38,404 bases of DNA from DASYML01 sp036399835 (GTDB taxonomy: Bacteria > Acidobacteriota > Blastocatellia > Pyrinomonadales > Pyrinomonadaceae), in NCBI GenBank assembly GCA_036399835.1, contig DASWMI010000063.1, positions 1-38,404 on the forward strand. The letters run 5' to 3'. Within the stretch, counting starts at the first letter, position 1; the number at the start of each line of letters is the position of its first letter. The notes under the pieces were generated by a model that saw nothing but the letters and a program-made list of their open reading frames with translations, was not told the origin of the DNA and did not search any database. The position numbers were made by a program, and so were the translations under genes. This document shows, piece by piece, positions 24,927 to 33,884 of the stretch.

Positions 24927-25217
24927 CTAGTCGAGCATCTCTACTTCGCCGTCAACGACGCGGGCCAGATACTCTCCCTCGCGCATGGCCCAGGCGATGC
25001 GCTGCCCGCGACTGGCAAGCCTGGCCCACTCGCTGCTCTTCTTCGGATTCTGTTCGACGAGAATCGCTCCGCCCGGCAGCTCTACATAACGCAGCCCCGA
25101 ACGCGCAAACTTTTTGACGCCCCGCCCGCCGCCAAACAGTTTCTCGAAGGCCACCAGAATCCGGCCCGCGCTCAACTCCGCCTCTTCGCCCTTTCCACCC
25201 ACTTTATCCGCCGACAT
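24927..25217 (-). CDS. Small protein of unknown function
   Basis: A 96-residue protein I do not recognise. It has a charged N-terminus (MSADKVGGKGEEAELS), a helical segment, then a strand-like run (GLRYVELPGGAILVEQNPKKSSEWARLASRGQRIAWAMREGEYLARVVDGEVEML) that looks like a single folded domain and not random sequence. There is no signal peptide or membrane helix. A GGGG-rich site precedes the ATG. Codon use matches the neighbours, and it lies between the response regulator and the hydrolase on the same strand. Confidence 0.6.
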   Translation of the reverse strand: MSADKVGGKGEEAELSAGRILVAFEKLFGGGRGVKKFARSGLRYVELPGGAILVEQNPKKSSEWARLASRGQRIAWAMREGEYLARVVDGEVEMLD

Positions 25218-25254
25218 AATTCGCCCCGCTCACTCTTTTAAAATCTACCGCCTT

Positions 25255-25275
25255 CTGAAAACTGAAAACTAAAAA
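25255..25275. repeat. Three heptamers of the CTGAAAA family
   Basis: CTGAAAA, CTGAAAA, CTAAAAA in strict 7-base phase, then a degenerate fourth unit running into the response-regulator stop region. Same family as the arrays at 13670-13760. Confidence 0.6.
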
Positions 25276-25283
25276 CTGGTCAA

Positions 25284-25679
25284 CTATCCGACGCTCGTCG
25301 TGCTGCCGTCATGCTTCTTCGCCAGCAGTCGCTCGACCGTCTCCAACAGCTCTTTGCTCTGGAAGGGCTTTGAGATGTAAGCGTCGAAGCCTCTGCGCAG
25401 GGCGCGCTCGCGGTCTGCGTCTGCGAAGGCCGTGACGGCGATACAGGGGATGGGCCGCGTGCGCTCGTCAGCGCGCAGGGCCGCGAGCACGTCCCAGCCG
25501 TCCAGGACCGGCATGGAGAGATCAACCAGCAGTATGTCCGGCAACTCTTCAACCATCATCGCGAGACACTCGCGCCCGTCGCGTGCCTCGCGTATGCGAT
25601 AGCCTGAGACGGCCAGAATCAGGCGCAGTAATTCTCGATTGTCGTCGTAATCGTCTGCGATGAGAATGCTGGCAGGCAT
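25284..25679 (-). CDS. Single-domain response regulator (CheY/DivK-like)
   Basis: A 131-residue stand-alone receiver domain. The phospho-acceptor is D53 in LLVDLSMP, the metal-binding acid pair is D9/D10 (IADDYDD), and the switch residues are T83 (AVTAF) and K104 (ISKPF). With no output domain, it must act by binding a partner such as a kinase or another regulator. No histidine kinase lies next to it. It is divergent from the GAF-domain gene at 26008, and the two share a 328-base control region. Confidence 0.92.
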   Translation of the reverse strand: MPASILIADDYDDNRELLRLILAVSGYRIREARDGRECLAMMVEELPDILLVDLSMPVLDGWDVLAALRADERTRPIPCIAVTAFADADRERALRRGFDAYISKPFQSKELLETVERLLAKKHDGSTTSVG

Positions 25680-25692
25680 AGTCGGGATTGGA

Positions 25693-25766
25693 ATTTTAGA
25701 TTTTTGATTTAAAGATTCAAGCTATCAATCTCTTCAGCAAATCCGAAATCAAAAATCGCAAATCAT
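25693..25766. repeat. Inverted heptamer arrays (AAATCNN family)
   Basis: Left: ATTTTAG, ATTTTTG, ATTTAAA (25693-25713). Right: AAATCCG, AAATCAA, AAATCGC, AAATCAT (25739-25766), the complement pattern. Both are in strict 7-base phase, just upstream of the response-regulator start and inside its leader. Confidence 0.7.
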
Positions 25767-25783
25767 CTTATGGGGGCAGGCTG

Positions 25784-25813
25784 GTTATAACTTAGCCATG
25801 CGAGCAGTGTCAA
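25784..25813 (-). promoter_or_regulatory. Promoter toward the response regulator
   Basis: On the minus strand, TTGACA (25813-25808), 18-base spacer, TATAAC (25789-25784, five of six). It points to the gene starting at 25679 and would give a leader of about 100 bases carrying the inverted heptamers. Confidence 0.55.
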
Positions 25814-25842
25814 ACTGTTTCCCCTGGATTTTAAAGAGTTTC

Positions 25843-25872
25843 TTGACACTCTTCCGAATGCGCGTCCATAAT
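25843..25872 (+). promoter_or_regulatory. Promoter toward the GAF-domain gene
   Basis: TTGACA (25843-25848), 18-base spacer, CATAAT (25867-25872, five of six), about 130 bases before the GTG start at 26008. It lies back to back with the minus-strand promoter, 29 bases between the two -35 boxes. Confidence 0.6.
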
Positions 25873-26007
25873 CGAATCGGAGGCCGCTCCGGTCACGCAC
25901 AGGCCTCAGCACCCAATGCTTAACTTCTCAAAGATGAGCGCCGCCTGACCCGCGAGGGCCGGAAAAGATGGCTGGCGGCGCATCCAGAAAAACGGAGGAC
26001 GAAAAAG

Positions 26008-27504
26008 GTGGTCAGTGGAGAACTGGAAAACAGTCTGCGCGGCGAGCTGGATAAGCATCTCAATGCGCGCATGGGCGAGTTGAAGGAAGAGATTGCGCGC
26101 GTACAGGAGCAGGTCAACCAGGCGTTCACGCAGTTGATGGAACGCTCTACGGGCGAGACGACCGATGATATGTACGTCGCCGCCGCCATCTCCGAGCATA
26201 TACGCGCAGCACACGAGCGCGGCATCGAAGAGGCCGCCGCCGAGTCTTCCAAGACAAAGGCTTCGAGCGATCTGGCGCTCATCAAGGCCGCCGTTGATGA
26301 TCTTGATAACCAGCGCACGCAGGCTGACATTCTCAATACGCTGGTCAACCGCGCCGCCGCCTTTGCCCCGCGCGTAGCCTTCTTCGTCATCAGGAATGAG
26401 CAGGCCATAGGCTGGCGCGCGCGCGGCTTTGAAGGCACTATCGGCGATGAGGCCATACGCGAATTCAACCTGCCGCTCTCAAGCCACACGCTGCTCAGCG
26501 AGGTGGTCCGCTCGCGTGCCACCTGGAGCGGCGCGCCCGGACAGAACGAGGGTGATTACCAGCTCCTCAAACAGTTTGGCGCAGAGCCTCCGCAGCGCCT
26601 CGTCGCCGTGCCGCTCATCGTCCGCAACAAGACTGTCGCAGTTCTCTACGCCGATTCCGCGGCGCTCGACACAGACGCCATCAGCCTCGAAGCAATCGAA
26701 ACGCTCGCCCGCGTCGCGAGCATGGCCGTAGAGCTTTTGACCGTCACGCGCTCGGCCCCCTTCGAGCGTCCGGCGCGTATAGAAACCAGACCGGCAGCCA
26801 CCGCGCCCGCCGCCACGGAAACTGAAACCGAGGCTGGACCAGAGACCGAGACCGAAGCTGTCGGGACGATTGAGACCGGACCGGAGACTGCGGCTGAGCC
26901 TGAAGAATCAACCGGGACGATTGCGACCGAAGCGACCGAAGCTCCGCCGACCGTCGAAGAGAAAGGCTTTGAGAGCTACACCGAGCCTGTCTCTGAAGTC
27001 TACGAGGAAACAGCCTCGCCGCCCGATAGTGAATACGCGACCGAGCAAGTCTCTTATCAATCTTCGCAGGGCTACCAGCCAGCCGATGCGCCGAGCGCCG
27101 CCACGGAGTTTCAGTCGCAGCCCGCCGCCGCCCAGAATTTCCAATATGCTGCCCCGCTCGGCACATCGCGCCGTTACGGACGCGGCACGGATACGGACCT
27201 GCCCGTCGAGGTCAGCGATGAAGAGAAGCCCCTGCACAATGATGCGCGCCGCTTCGCACGGCTGCTCGTCTCGGAAATCAAGCTCTATAACGAGCAGAAG
27301 GTGCGCGAGGGCCGCACGCAGGGCAACATCTACGAACGTCTGCGCGAAGATATAGACCGCTCGCGCGAGATGTACGACAAGCGTGTCGCCCCGCCCGTCG
27401 CAGAGCGCTACGACTATTTCCACCAGGAGTTGGTCAACACGCTCGCCGAAGGCGACCCCTCAAAGCTCGGCACGGGCTATCCGGGTTCGACCGCCTCTGC
27501 GTAA
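26008..27504 (+). CDS. GAF-domain protein with coiled coil and conserved C-terminal region
   Basis: A 498-residue soluble protein. Residues 1-50 form a likely coiled coil (ELENSLRGELDKHLNARMGELKEEIARVQEQV). Residues about 105-250 are a GAF domain: DILNTLVNRAAAFAPRVAFFVIRNEQAIGWRARGF, then RLVAVPLIVRNKTVAVLYADS and a closing helix. A Glu/Thr/Ala/Pro-rich disordered linker spans about 255-395. The last 100 residues (NDARRFARLLVSEIKLYNEQKVREGR, then MYDKRVAP and YFHQELVNTLAEGDPSKLG) look like an independent helical domain. Start: GTG with GGAGG nine bases upstream. Likely a sensor or scaffold; its ligand is unknown. Confidence 0.8.
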   Translation: MVSGELENSLRGELDKHLNARMGELKEEIARVQEQVNQAFTQLMERSTGETTDDMYVAAAISEHIRAAHERGIEEAAAESSKTKASSDLALIKAAVDDLDNQRTQADILNTLVNRAAAFAPRVAFFVIRNEQAIGWRARGFEGTIGDEAIREFNLPLSSHTLLSEVVRSRATWSGAPGQNEGDYQLLKQFGAEPPQRLVAVPLIVRNKTVAVLYADSAALDTDAISLEAIETLARVASMAVELLTVTRSAPFERPARIETRPAATAPAATETETEAGPETETEAVGTIETGPETAAEPEESTGTIATEATEAPPTVEEKGFESYTEPVSEVYEETASPPDSEYATEQVSYQSSQGYQPADAPSAATEFQSQPAAAQNFQYAAPLGTSRRYGRGTDTDLPVEVSDEEKPLHNDARRFARLLVSEIKLYNEQKVREGRTQGNIYERLREDIDRSREMYDKRVAPPVAERYDYFHQELVNTLAEGDPSKLGTGYPGSTASA

Positions 27505-27543
27505 AGCCTCAGCGGTCAGCGACTGAACAGCAAGCGAGACATG

Positions 27544-27587
27544 ACAGGTGACGTGAGATAGCCAGGCTCTCGTCACCTGTTGTTCTT
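27544..27587 (+). terminator. Hairpin terminator after the GAF gene
   Basis: ACAGGTGACG (27544-27553) and CGTCACCTGT (27571-27580) are perfect ten-base complements, followed by TGTTCTTT. It lies 39 bases after the stop. The rest of the 263-base gap shows nothing else I can name beyond the strong AAGGAGG site for the next gene. Confidence 0.65.
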
Positions 27588-27767
27588 TGCACGGCAAACG
27601 CGATTCGCATCCCCTCGCATCGAATCGCAGCCGCGAGCGCGCGTGTCTTCGGTCTTCGCTTCAGACGCGCGCTTGCCTTTATCCACCCAGCTTGGCGAGA
27701 ATGAGCCAACAGGATAAAGACAGGTCTCTCTAGCGCGTCTCTTATTTTTAAGGAGGATGAAAGCGTC

Positions 27768-30125
27768 TTGATTAACTTCGCCAGGCATCGCATCACATTA
27801 ATCTTGGTCGGATTCGTCCTTGTGCTCGGCGGGCTGCTCGCGCCCTTCGCCTTCCTGAGCGCCAGTTGCAGCACGCGCCCGCAGACGCCCGGCGAGACGC
27901 AGGCGCTGGACCAACTGCGAAACATGACGCGCAACGATGTCCTGCCCGCAGAGGATGTCGTACAGCGTCTTGAATCGCAATACCCTGAGACGAAGCTGGC
28001 AGGGCTGGCGCGGCTGGTCCGCGCGCGCATCCGAATCAAGGCGGGAGATTTCAACGGGGCCGCGTCTCTCCTCGACTCAAACGTTATACGCGAGCGGACG
28101 GCGCTCGGCGATTATGCTCTACTGATGCGCGCGGATGCGTTTGAAAAGGGTGCTCGCCTGACCGAAGCACGCGCCGCCTATGAACAACTCGCGCGCGATT
28201 ATCCTTCCTCCACACGCGCACGCGCAGCCACCCTGCGCGCCGCGCAACTGATGATGCAATCGGGCCAGTCCGCGGCAGCCGTCCCTACTTTTCTCAAGAC
28301 GCTCAATGAACAGTCGGACGCGCAGGCATTACTGCTGACCGCCAGGGCTTACGAGCAGTCAATGGACCAGACGCGCGCCCTCGCAGCCTATCGCCGTCTA
28401 TACTTCTACGCGCCCGCCGCCCCCGAAACCGCCGAGGCCGCCCCTGCCATCGCGCGGCTTAACTCCTCGCTCGCGCCCGCCAGCGCCGAAGAGGCCATGA
28501 CGCGCGCCGACAGGCTCTTTGAAGCCAAACGCTACAACGATGCCGCCGCTGCTTATACGGAAGCCCTGACGCGCTTCCCGACCAACCAGAGCGCGGAGGC
28601 GCAACTGCGGCGCGGCATCGCGCTCTCGAACCAGAAGCGCACGGCTGAAGCCGCCACGGCTCTCAACAGCCTCCCGACTTCGGCGGGCGAGACCCGTGCA
28701 CAGGCCCTTTATTATCTGGTCCAGACTTATGCCAACGCGCGCCAGTGGGAGATGGCGCGCGACGCGCTGGACCAGTTGCGACAATCCTACCCGCAGAGCG
28801 GCTGGACCAGACGCGCCTACGCGACGGCGGGCCAAATCGCCAGAGACGCGAAAAACACTGCGGACGCTTTATCTTTCTTCCGCTCCGCCGTCAACTATTT
28901 CCCGGGCACGGCTGAGGTCGCACAGGCACAGTTCGAGCTGGCCTGGGCCGCCCATGAGGCCAAGAACTTCTCTGAGTCTGCTCGTTTGTTGACCGAGCAT
29001 CTGGCCTATTACGCGGACAAGAATACGGACAATCGCGGGCGCGCAGGCTATTGGGCCGCTCGTGATGCGGAGCGCGCAGGGCAGCTCGCAGAAGCGCGTG
29101 CGCTGTACCAGGCCATGCAGGGCCGCTACGACGCCAACTGGTATGGCTATCTCGCCAAGCAGCGTTTAGACACGATGATTCGCAACGGCAGAGCGCCGCA
29201 GGCCAAGTTTGCCGGCGATTCCGTCATCGGTCGCGCGGTCGCCAACCTGCAAACCGTCACGGTCGCGGAAGAGACCGCTGGTCCAGCCGAAAACGAGCGC
29301 ATCCAGAGGGCTGAGCAACTGACGAATATAGGGACGGATGATTGGGCGCTTGAAGAGTTGGCAGTCGCTTCGCAGAGTTCGCCCGCCAGCCCACGCGTCA
29401 ACCTGGCGATAGCGCGTATCTATCGCATGCAGGGCGACAACGTGCGAGCGCTCAATACGCTCAAGACGAGTCTCCCGGATTACTCGCAGATGAAGCCCGA
29501 AGAGATGACGCGCGAAGAGTGGGATGTCTTCTACCCGCTACCCTACTGGGACATCATCGTTCAGGAATCGCGCGCCAGGGGGCTTGACCCTTATCAGGTC
29601 GCCGGACTCATCCGGCAGGAGTCAGTCTTTAACCCGCGCGCGCGCTCCGGCGCTCAGGCTTACGGTCTGATGCAACTGCTCGTCCCGACGGGGAGACTGA
29701 CGGCCAAGCGTTATGGCGTGGACCGCACGGTGACCGAGGAAACGCTGTATGAGCCGCGTCTGAACATACAGCTCGGGACGGCCTACTTCCGAGACCAGCT
29801 AGACAAGTACGGGCGTATAGAATATGTCGCCGCCGCTTACAATGCCGGTCCAGGTCGGGTGGTCCAGTGGCGCGCGACGCTCCCGCTCGAAATGGATGAA
29901 TGGGCCGAGGCCATTCCCTTCAGGGAAACCAAGCTCTACGTGCAGGGCGTCGTGCGCAACGCGATGCAATACAAGCGGCTCTATGACGAGAACGGACAGT
30001 TCCGAGCAATCGTCGGCACGCGCCCCGTCAACTATCCCTCGACGAATCAAAGCGGCGCGCCCGCCATCCAGCCCGCCAACTCAATCGTGCGCCCGCGCAG
30101 GACAACGAGCAATGAGGAAGAGTAA
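27768..30125 (+). CDS. Soluble lytic transglycosylase (Slt70-like) with TPR region
   Basis: A 785-residue exported murein hydrolase. The N-terminal hydrophobic segment (LILVGFVLVLGGLLAPFAFL) leads to SASCST, a possible lipoprotein site. About residues 35-560 are helical TPR-like repeats (for example YQLARDYPSSTRARAATLRAAQLM-type units and FPTNQSAEAQLRRGIALSNQ). The C-terminal SLT domain holds the catalytic glutamate E618 in GLIRQESVFNP, then AYGLMQLLVPTG and AAAYNAGPGRVVQW. It cleaves the MurNAc-GlcNAc bond to leave 1,6-anhydroMurNAc. Start: TTG with AAGGAGG 11 bases upstream; the ATG next to the site is out of frame. It overlaps the next gene by 14 bases. Confidence 0.93.
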   Translation: MINFARHRITLILVGFVLVLGGLLAPFAFLSASCSTRPQTPGETQALDQLRNMTRNDVLPAEDVVQRLESQYPETKLAGLARLVRARIRIKAGDFNGAASLLDSNVIRERTALGDYALLMRADAFEKGARLTEARAAYEQLARDYPSSTRARAATLRAAQLMMQSGQSAAAVPTFLKTLNEQSDAQALLLTARAYEQSMDQTRALAAYRRLYFYAPAAPETAEAAPAIARLNSSLAPASAEEAMTRADRLFEAKRYNDAAAAYTEALTRFPTNQSAEAQLRRGIALSNQKRTAEAATALNSLPTSAGETRAQALYYLVQTYANARQWEMARDALDQLRQSYPQSGWTRRAYATAGQIARDAKNTADALSFFRSAVNYFPGTAEVAQAQFELAWAAHEAKNFSESARLLTEHLAYYADKNTDNRGRAGYWAARDAERAGQLAEARALYQAMQGRYDANWYGYLAKQRLDTMIRNGRAPQAKFAGDSVIGRAVANLQTVTVAEETAGPAENERIQRAEQLTNIGTDDWALEELAVASQSSPASPRVNLAIARIYRMQGDNVRALNTLKTSLPDYSQMKPEEMTREEWDVFYPLPYWDIIVQESRARGLDPYQVAGLIRQESVFNPRARSGAQAYGLMQLLVPTGRLTAKRYGVDRTVTEETLYEPRLNIQLGTAYFRDQLDKYGRIEYVAAAYNAGPGRVVQWRATLPLEMDEWAEAIPFRETKLYVQGVVRNAMQYKRLYDENGQFRAIVGTRPVNYPSTNQSGAPAIQPANSIVRPRRTTSNEEE

Positions 30126-31110
30126 ACAGACGGGGGCACGGCTGGTCCATAAAATTCAAGCCCTGCCCTTATCAGTCTTAATGACAGCCTTGCTTCTCGC
30201 GCTGGCCTTCGGCGCGCCGCACGCGCTGGCCCAGAAGCGAAAGCCCACGGGTAAGCAAAAGCCCGCGGGCGGCGCTTCCGTCTCCGCCAGGACCATTATC
30301 GTGCGCACAGAGCCGAATGCCTTCGTGTGGCTTGATGAAGTGAGGCGCGGGACGACGGATGAATCAGGCAAGCTCACGCTTCAGAAGGTATCCTCCGGTC
30401 GCCACACCTTGCGCGTGCGCGCGAGCGGCTTTAAAGAGATGACCGTCGCGTTGCCGCCTTCAAAGCGCGGCCATGTTGACGTGCGGCTCTCGCCGACCAC
30501 CGATGAGGCGGAGCTGGCCTTTCAACAGGCCGAAGAGGCACGCGAGAAGGCGCGTGATGATGAAGCGAGAAAGAAGGCGGCAGAGCTTTACCGTCGCGCT
30601 CTTGAGCTTCGTCCGGCATACGCGGCTGCCCATCTGGGTCTGGCCCGCATCCTTCTGGACCAGAACGAGCACAGGGCCGCGCTCGCGGAGATTGCAGAGG
30701 CGAGAGGTGCGCGCGCGGTCTATCCCGAAGCCTCTGCGGTCGAAGGCCGCGTCTATCGCGCGATGGCTTTCGAGCAACGGGCCATAGAGTCTTATCGCCG
30801 CGCAATACGCGAGGCACGCGGCTTTCAACCCGAAGCGCACACGGGCCTCGCCATCGTCTATGAAGACAAGGGCCAGTATGCGGAGGCCGCCTCGGAATTC
30901 AAGACGGCTATCGCTCAGCTCTCGGATTCAGAGCCGGTGCTTTATCAACTGCTCGGCGCGGTCTATGAAAAGATGGAGAACTATAGGGAGGCCGTCACCG
31001 CTTACGAAAAATATTTGGCGCTCGCGCCCGACGGCAGCCTCGCTGAAGCCGTCCGCTCCGTCATAGACCAGTTGCGCCGACAGGCCGCCGAGCAGCAAGC
31101 GACGCCTTGA
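30112..31110 (+). CDS. PEGA-domain and TPR protein, secreted
   Basis: A 332-residue protein starting at the ATG within the end of the transglycosylase gene (14-base overlap, AGGA site upstream). The longer open frame upstream of this ATG is a shadow. A signal peptide (LPLSVLMTALLLALAFGAPHALAQ) is followed by a basic linker. A PEGA domain comes next (IIVRTEPNAFVWLDEVRRGTTDESGKLTLQKVSSGRHTLRVRASGFKE, about residues 60-110), then TPR units (ELYRRALELRPAYAAAHLGLARILL; SYRRAIREARGFQPEAHTGLAIVYEDKGQYAEAASEFKTAI; AYEKYLALAPDG). Such proteins scaffold envelope complexes. Coupling to the murein hydrolase suggests they work together, which is inference. Confidence 0.85.
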   Translation: MRKSKQTGARLVHKIQALPLSVLMTALLLALAFGAPHALAQKRKPTGKQKPAGGASVSARTIIVRTEPNAFVWLDEVRRGTTDESGKLTLQKVSSGRHTLRVRASGFKEMTVALPPSKRGHVDVRLSPTTDEAELAFQQAEEAREKARDDEARKKAAELYRRALELRPAYAAAHLGLARILLDQNEHRAALAEIAEARGARAVYPEASAVEGRVYRAMAFEQRAIESYRRAIREARGFQPEAHTGLAIVYEDKGQYAEAASEFKTAIAQLSDSEPVLYQLLGAVYEKMENYREAVTAYEKYLALAPDGSLAEAVRSVIDQLRRQAAEQQATP

Positions 31111-31253
31111 GATAGTTCATTAAATTGTTTCGCACCTCGCAGAGCAGGCGAGCGGGGGATTCCCTCTCTCGCTCTCATATTGCCACGCCAGATTCTTTAT
31201 GAGAGCATCACTGAGCTTCTCATGACCTCTTAGATTTTCAGGAAGAAGAATTC

Positions 31254-32447
31254 ATGTCATCGCTTGCGCCTTCAAAACATCGCCACGTTTCGCACAAAGC
31301 GAGTCTCTTTACGGAATCCGTCATACGCGAGATGACGCGCGAGGCCCTCAAGCACGGGGCCGTCAATCTCTCGCAGGGCTTCCCGGATTTCCCCACGCCC
31401 GAAGACATCAAGCGCGTCGCTATGCAGGCCATCGCTGATGATGTCAACCAGTATGCGATTACCTGGGGCGCGCGTGATTTCCGCGAGGCCATCGCGCGTA
31501 AGACCGCCTGGTATCTGGGATTGGAGGTTGACCCCGAAACGGAGTTGACGGTCACTTGCGGCTCAACCGAAGGGATGATCGCGGCGATGATGGCGACGGT
31601 TGACCCGGGCGAAGAGGTCGTCGTCTTCGAGCCTTTTTATGAGAACTACGCGCCGGACGCGATTCTCTCGGATGCCAGGCCGCGCTATGTCGCCTTGCGC
31701 GCGCCCGATTGGACCTTTGACCGCGACGAGCTGCGCGCAGCCTTTAACGAAAAGACCAAGGCCATCATCATCTGCAACCCGAACAACCCGACGGGCAAGG
31801 TCTTTACAAAGGATGAGCTGGAATTCATCGCCTCTCTCTGCAAAGAGTTCGACGCGCTCTGTTTTACGGATGAAATCTACGAGCACATCCTTTATCCACG
31901 AGACGGCGCTGAGATAAAGCACATCTCCATGGCCCAGCTCGAAGGGATGCGCGAGCGCACCGTCATCGTCAACTCCATGTCAAAGACCTATTCGGTGACG
32001 GGCTGGCGCGTCGGCTACTGCATAGCGCCGCCTGCCATCACCAATGCCATACGCAAGGTCCATGATTTTCTGACCGTCGGCGCAGCCGCCCCCTTGCAGA
32101 CGGCGGGCGCTTACGCTCTGGGCTTGCCGCCCGAATACTACGAGCATCTCGCGGCTGAATACCGCGCACGCCGCGAGATGCTCCTGCCCGCGCTCGAAGA
32201 GGCCGGCTTTCGCACCTACAGCCCCGACGGCGCTTACTACATCATGACGGACATCTCCGGCTTCGGCTTTCAAACCGATGTCGAGTTTACGCGCCACCTG
32301 ATACGCGAGATAGGCGTCGCCTGCGTCCCCGGCTCAAGCTTTTACAGCCGACCGGAGCTGGGCGCGCAGCAAGTTCGCTTCTGCTTCTGCAAGAAGGATT
32401 CGACATTGCTCGCAGCCGCAGAGAGATTGAGCAGACTGCGCGGCTAA
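31254..32447 (+). CDS. PLP-dependent class I aminotransferase (kynurenine/methionine aminotransferase-like)
   Basis: A 397-residue fold-type I aminotransferase. The PLP lysine is K244 in NSMSKTYSVTGWRVGY, with NPNNPTGKVF, FTDEIYEHI and the C-terminal arginine segment QQVRFCF. The opening VNLSQGFPDFPTPEDI is typical of the kynurenine-oxoglutarate/glutamine and methionine aminotransferase group (YbdL, KAT). Exact substrate not resolved. A GGAAGAAG-like site precedes the ATG. The 143 bases upstream have no obvious promoter. Confidence 0.92.
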   Translation: MSSLAPSKHRHVSHKASLFTESVIREMTREALKHGAVNLSQGFPDFPTPEDIKRVAMQAIADDVNQYAITWGARDFREAIARKTAWYLGLEVDPETELTVTCGSTEGMIAAMMATVDPGEEVVVFEPFYENYAPDAILSDARPRYVALRAPDWTFDRDELRAAFNEKTKAIIICNPNNPTGKVFTKDELEFIASLCKEFDALCFTDEIYEHILYPRDGAEIKHISMAQLEGMRERTVIVNSMSKTYSVTGWRVGYCIAPPAITNAIRKVHDFLTVGAAAPLQTAGAYALGLPPEYYEHLAAEYRARREMLLPALEEAGFRTYSPDGAYYIMTDISGFGFQTDVEFTRHLIREIGVACVPGSSFYSRPELGAQQVRFCFCKKDSTLLAAAERLSRLRG

Positions 32448-32567
32448 GGCTTTTCACGAGCGGAACATTTTTGGACCTCTCAACGTCTATCCGGACAGTT
32501 GGACCAGCCACGCGGCATTTAGTCCGGCACGCTTCATCTCAAACTTAGTCAAGAGGTATCCAGGCTC

Positions 32568-33845
32568 ATGTATAAAACTCCGGCCTCTCTTCTTTCGCTT
32601 CTACTGATTCTCTGCACAATGCCACTCGCTCCGGCTCAGTCGCAGGACTTTAAAGGCCGATGGGCTGGTCCACTCAAGACGGACGAGGGACCGGGCGGGC
32701 TGGAAATTCGTCTCGCGCCGGATGGCTCGCAGTTGAAGGCGGAGCTAACGCTGCGACTGGAAGGGCAGGATGCCGTGCTCGCCGTAGAGGAGTTGAAGAT
32801 TAACGGCAATGATATTTCCTTCTCGGCCAACGCCGGTCGCACGCTGCTCAGATTCACGGGCAGGTTTGAGGGCAGCAGGCTCGATGGAACTGTGGATGCC
32901 TTGAAGGGCGGGAAAAAGGTCGGCAATGGCACGTTTGCCCTGACGCGCAATGGAGAGATGCCGCCTTTGCCTGCGCAGCAAGCGGGCGGCGGGCAGATGG
33001 CCGACCCGAACTTTAACGCGAAGGTAGAGCATCCGGCCTATACCAAGAGTGGTCCAAAAGTCCTGTTTGATGAGGCGCACAACAACTTCCACACGGCGAG
33101 CGGTCGTTATAAGCCTTTCGCCGACCTCGTGACCAACGACGGCTACCGGATTACGCCCAACAAGCAGAAGTTCTCGCGCGAGAGCCTCAAGGGTTATGCG
33201 ATGCTGGTCATCTCGAACGCCATCGGCGCGGCGCAGATGAATGCTCTGGGCGCGAGCAACGCGGCCTTTACAGATGAAGAGTGTGATGCCGTGCGCGAAT
33301 GGGTGCGTGCGGGCGGCTCTCTACTGCTCATCGCTGACCACTCGCCGATGGGAGCGGCCAACCAGAGTCTGGCGCAACGCTTTGGCGTAGAGATGAGCAA
33401 AGCCTGCACGATTGACCGCTCGAATTATGATAAGGAGTCTGAGAACCCGGGCTTTATCGTCTATACGCGAGAGAGCGGCAGGCTCCTGGACCACGCGCTG
33501 ACCCGCGGGCGCAATGGGGGCGAACGCGTCAATCGCATCATTACCTTTACGGGCCAGTCATTGAAAGGCCCTGCCGAGAGCGTGGCCTTCCTCAAGCTGG
33601 CGGAGACGGCGCGCGACGTGATGCCCGGCGAGGATGAAGAAAAGGGCGCTTCTGCGGCTGGACGCGCACAGGGAATCGCTTTGAAGTTTGGCAAGGGTCG
33701 CGTCATCGTGCTCGGCGAGGCGGGGATGCTCTCGGCGCAGATTGTTGGTCCACAACATCTGCCCTTCGGCATGAATCGCCCGGGCATAGACAATCGCCAA
33801 CTGGCGCTCAACATCATGCACTGGCTCTCCGGCCTGCTCAAGTAA
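32568..33845 (+). CDS. Secreted DUF4350-domain protein
   Basis: A 425-residue exported protein (signal peptide ending MPLAPAQSQ). Residues about 28-125 form a strand-rich module (FKGRWAGPLKTDEGPGGLEIRLAPDG) resembling the lipocalin-like modules often attached to hydrolases. The main part is a DUF4350 or class-I-amidotransferase-like fold: VLFDEAHNNFHTASGRY, a later EWVRAGGSLLLIADHSP, and the end GKGRVIVLGEAGMLSAQ with DNRQLALNIMHWLSG. Function unknown; the fold suggests a sugar or peptide-binding domain in the periplasm. It is followed 39 bases later by a small membrane protein. Confidence 0.8.
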   Translation: MYKTPASLLSLLLILCTMPLAPAQSQDFKGRWAGPLKTDEGPGGLEIRLAPDGSQLKAELTLRLEGQDAVLAVEELKINGNDISFSANAGRTLLRFTGRFEGSRLDGTVDALKGGKKVGNGTFALTRNGEMPPLPAQQAGGGQMADPNFNAKVEHPAYTKSGPKVLFDEAHNNFHTASGRYKPFADLVTNDGYRITPNKQKFSRESLKGYAMLVISNAIGAAQMNALGASNAAFTDEECDAVREWVRAGGSLLLIADHSPMGAANQSLAQRFGVEMSKACTIDRSNYDKESENPGFIVYTRESGRLLDHALTRGRNGGERVNRIITFTGQSLKGPAESVAFLKLAETARDVMPGEDEEKGASAAGRAQGIALKFGKGRVIVLGEAGMLSAQIVGPQHLPFGMNRPGIDNRQLALNIMHWLSGLLK

Positions 33846-33884
33846 ACCCGGGTCGCGTCTGCGATAGCTGAGGACCAAAGAATC

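Noticed and set aside
29824..30111. N-terminal extension of the PEGA-TPR gene into the transglycosylase gene
   Set aside because: The extension is out of frame with a conserved SLT domain and reads as low-complexity; the signal peptide begins after the ATG at 30112.
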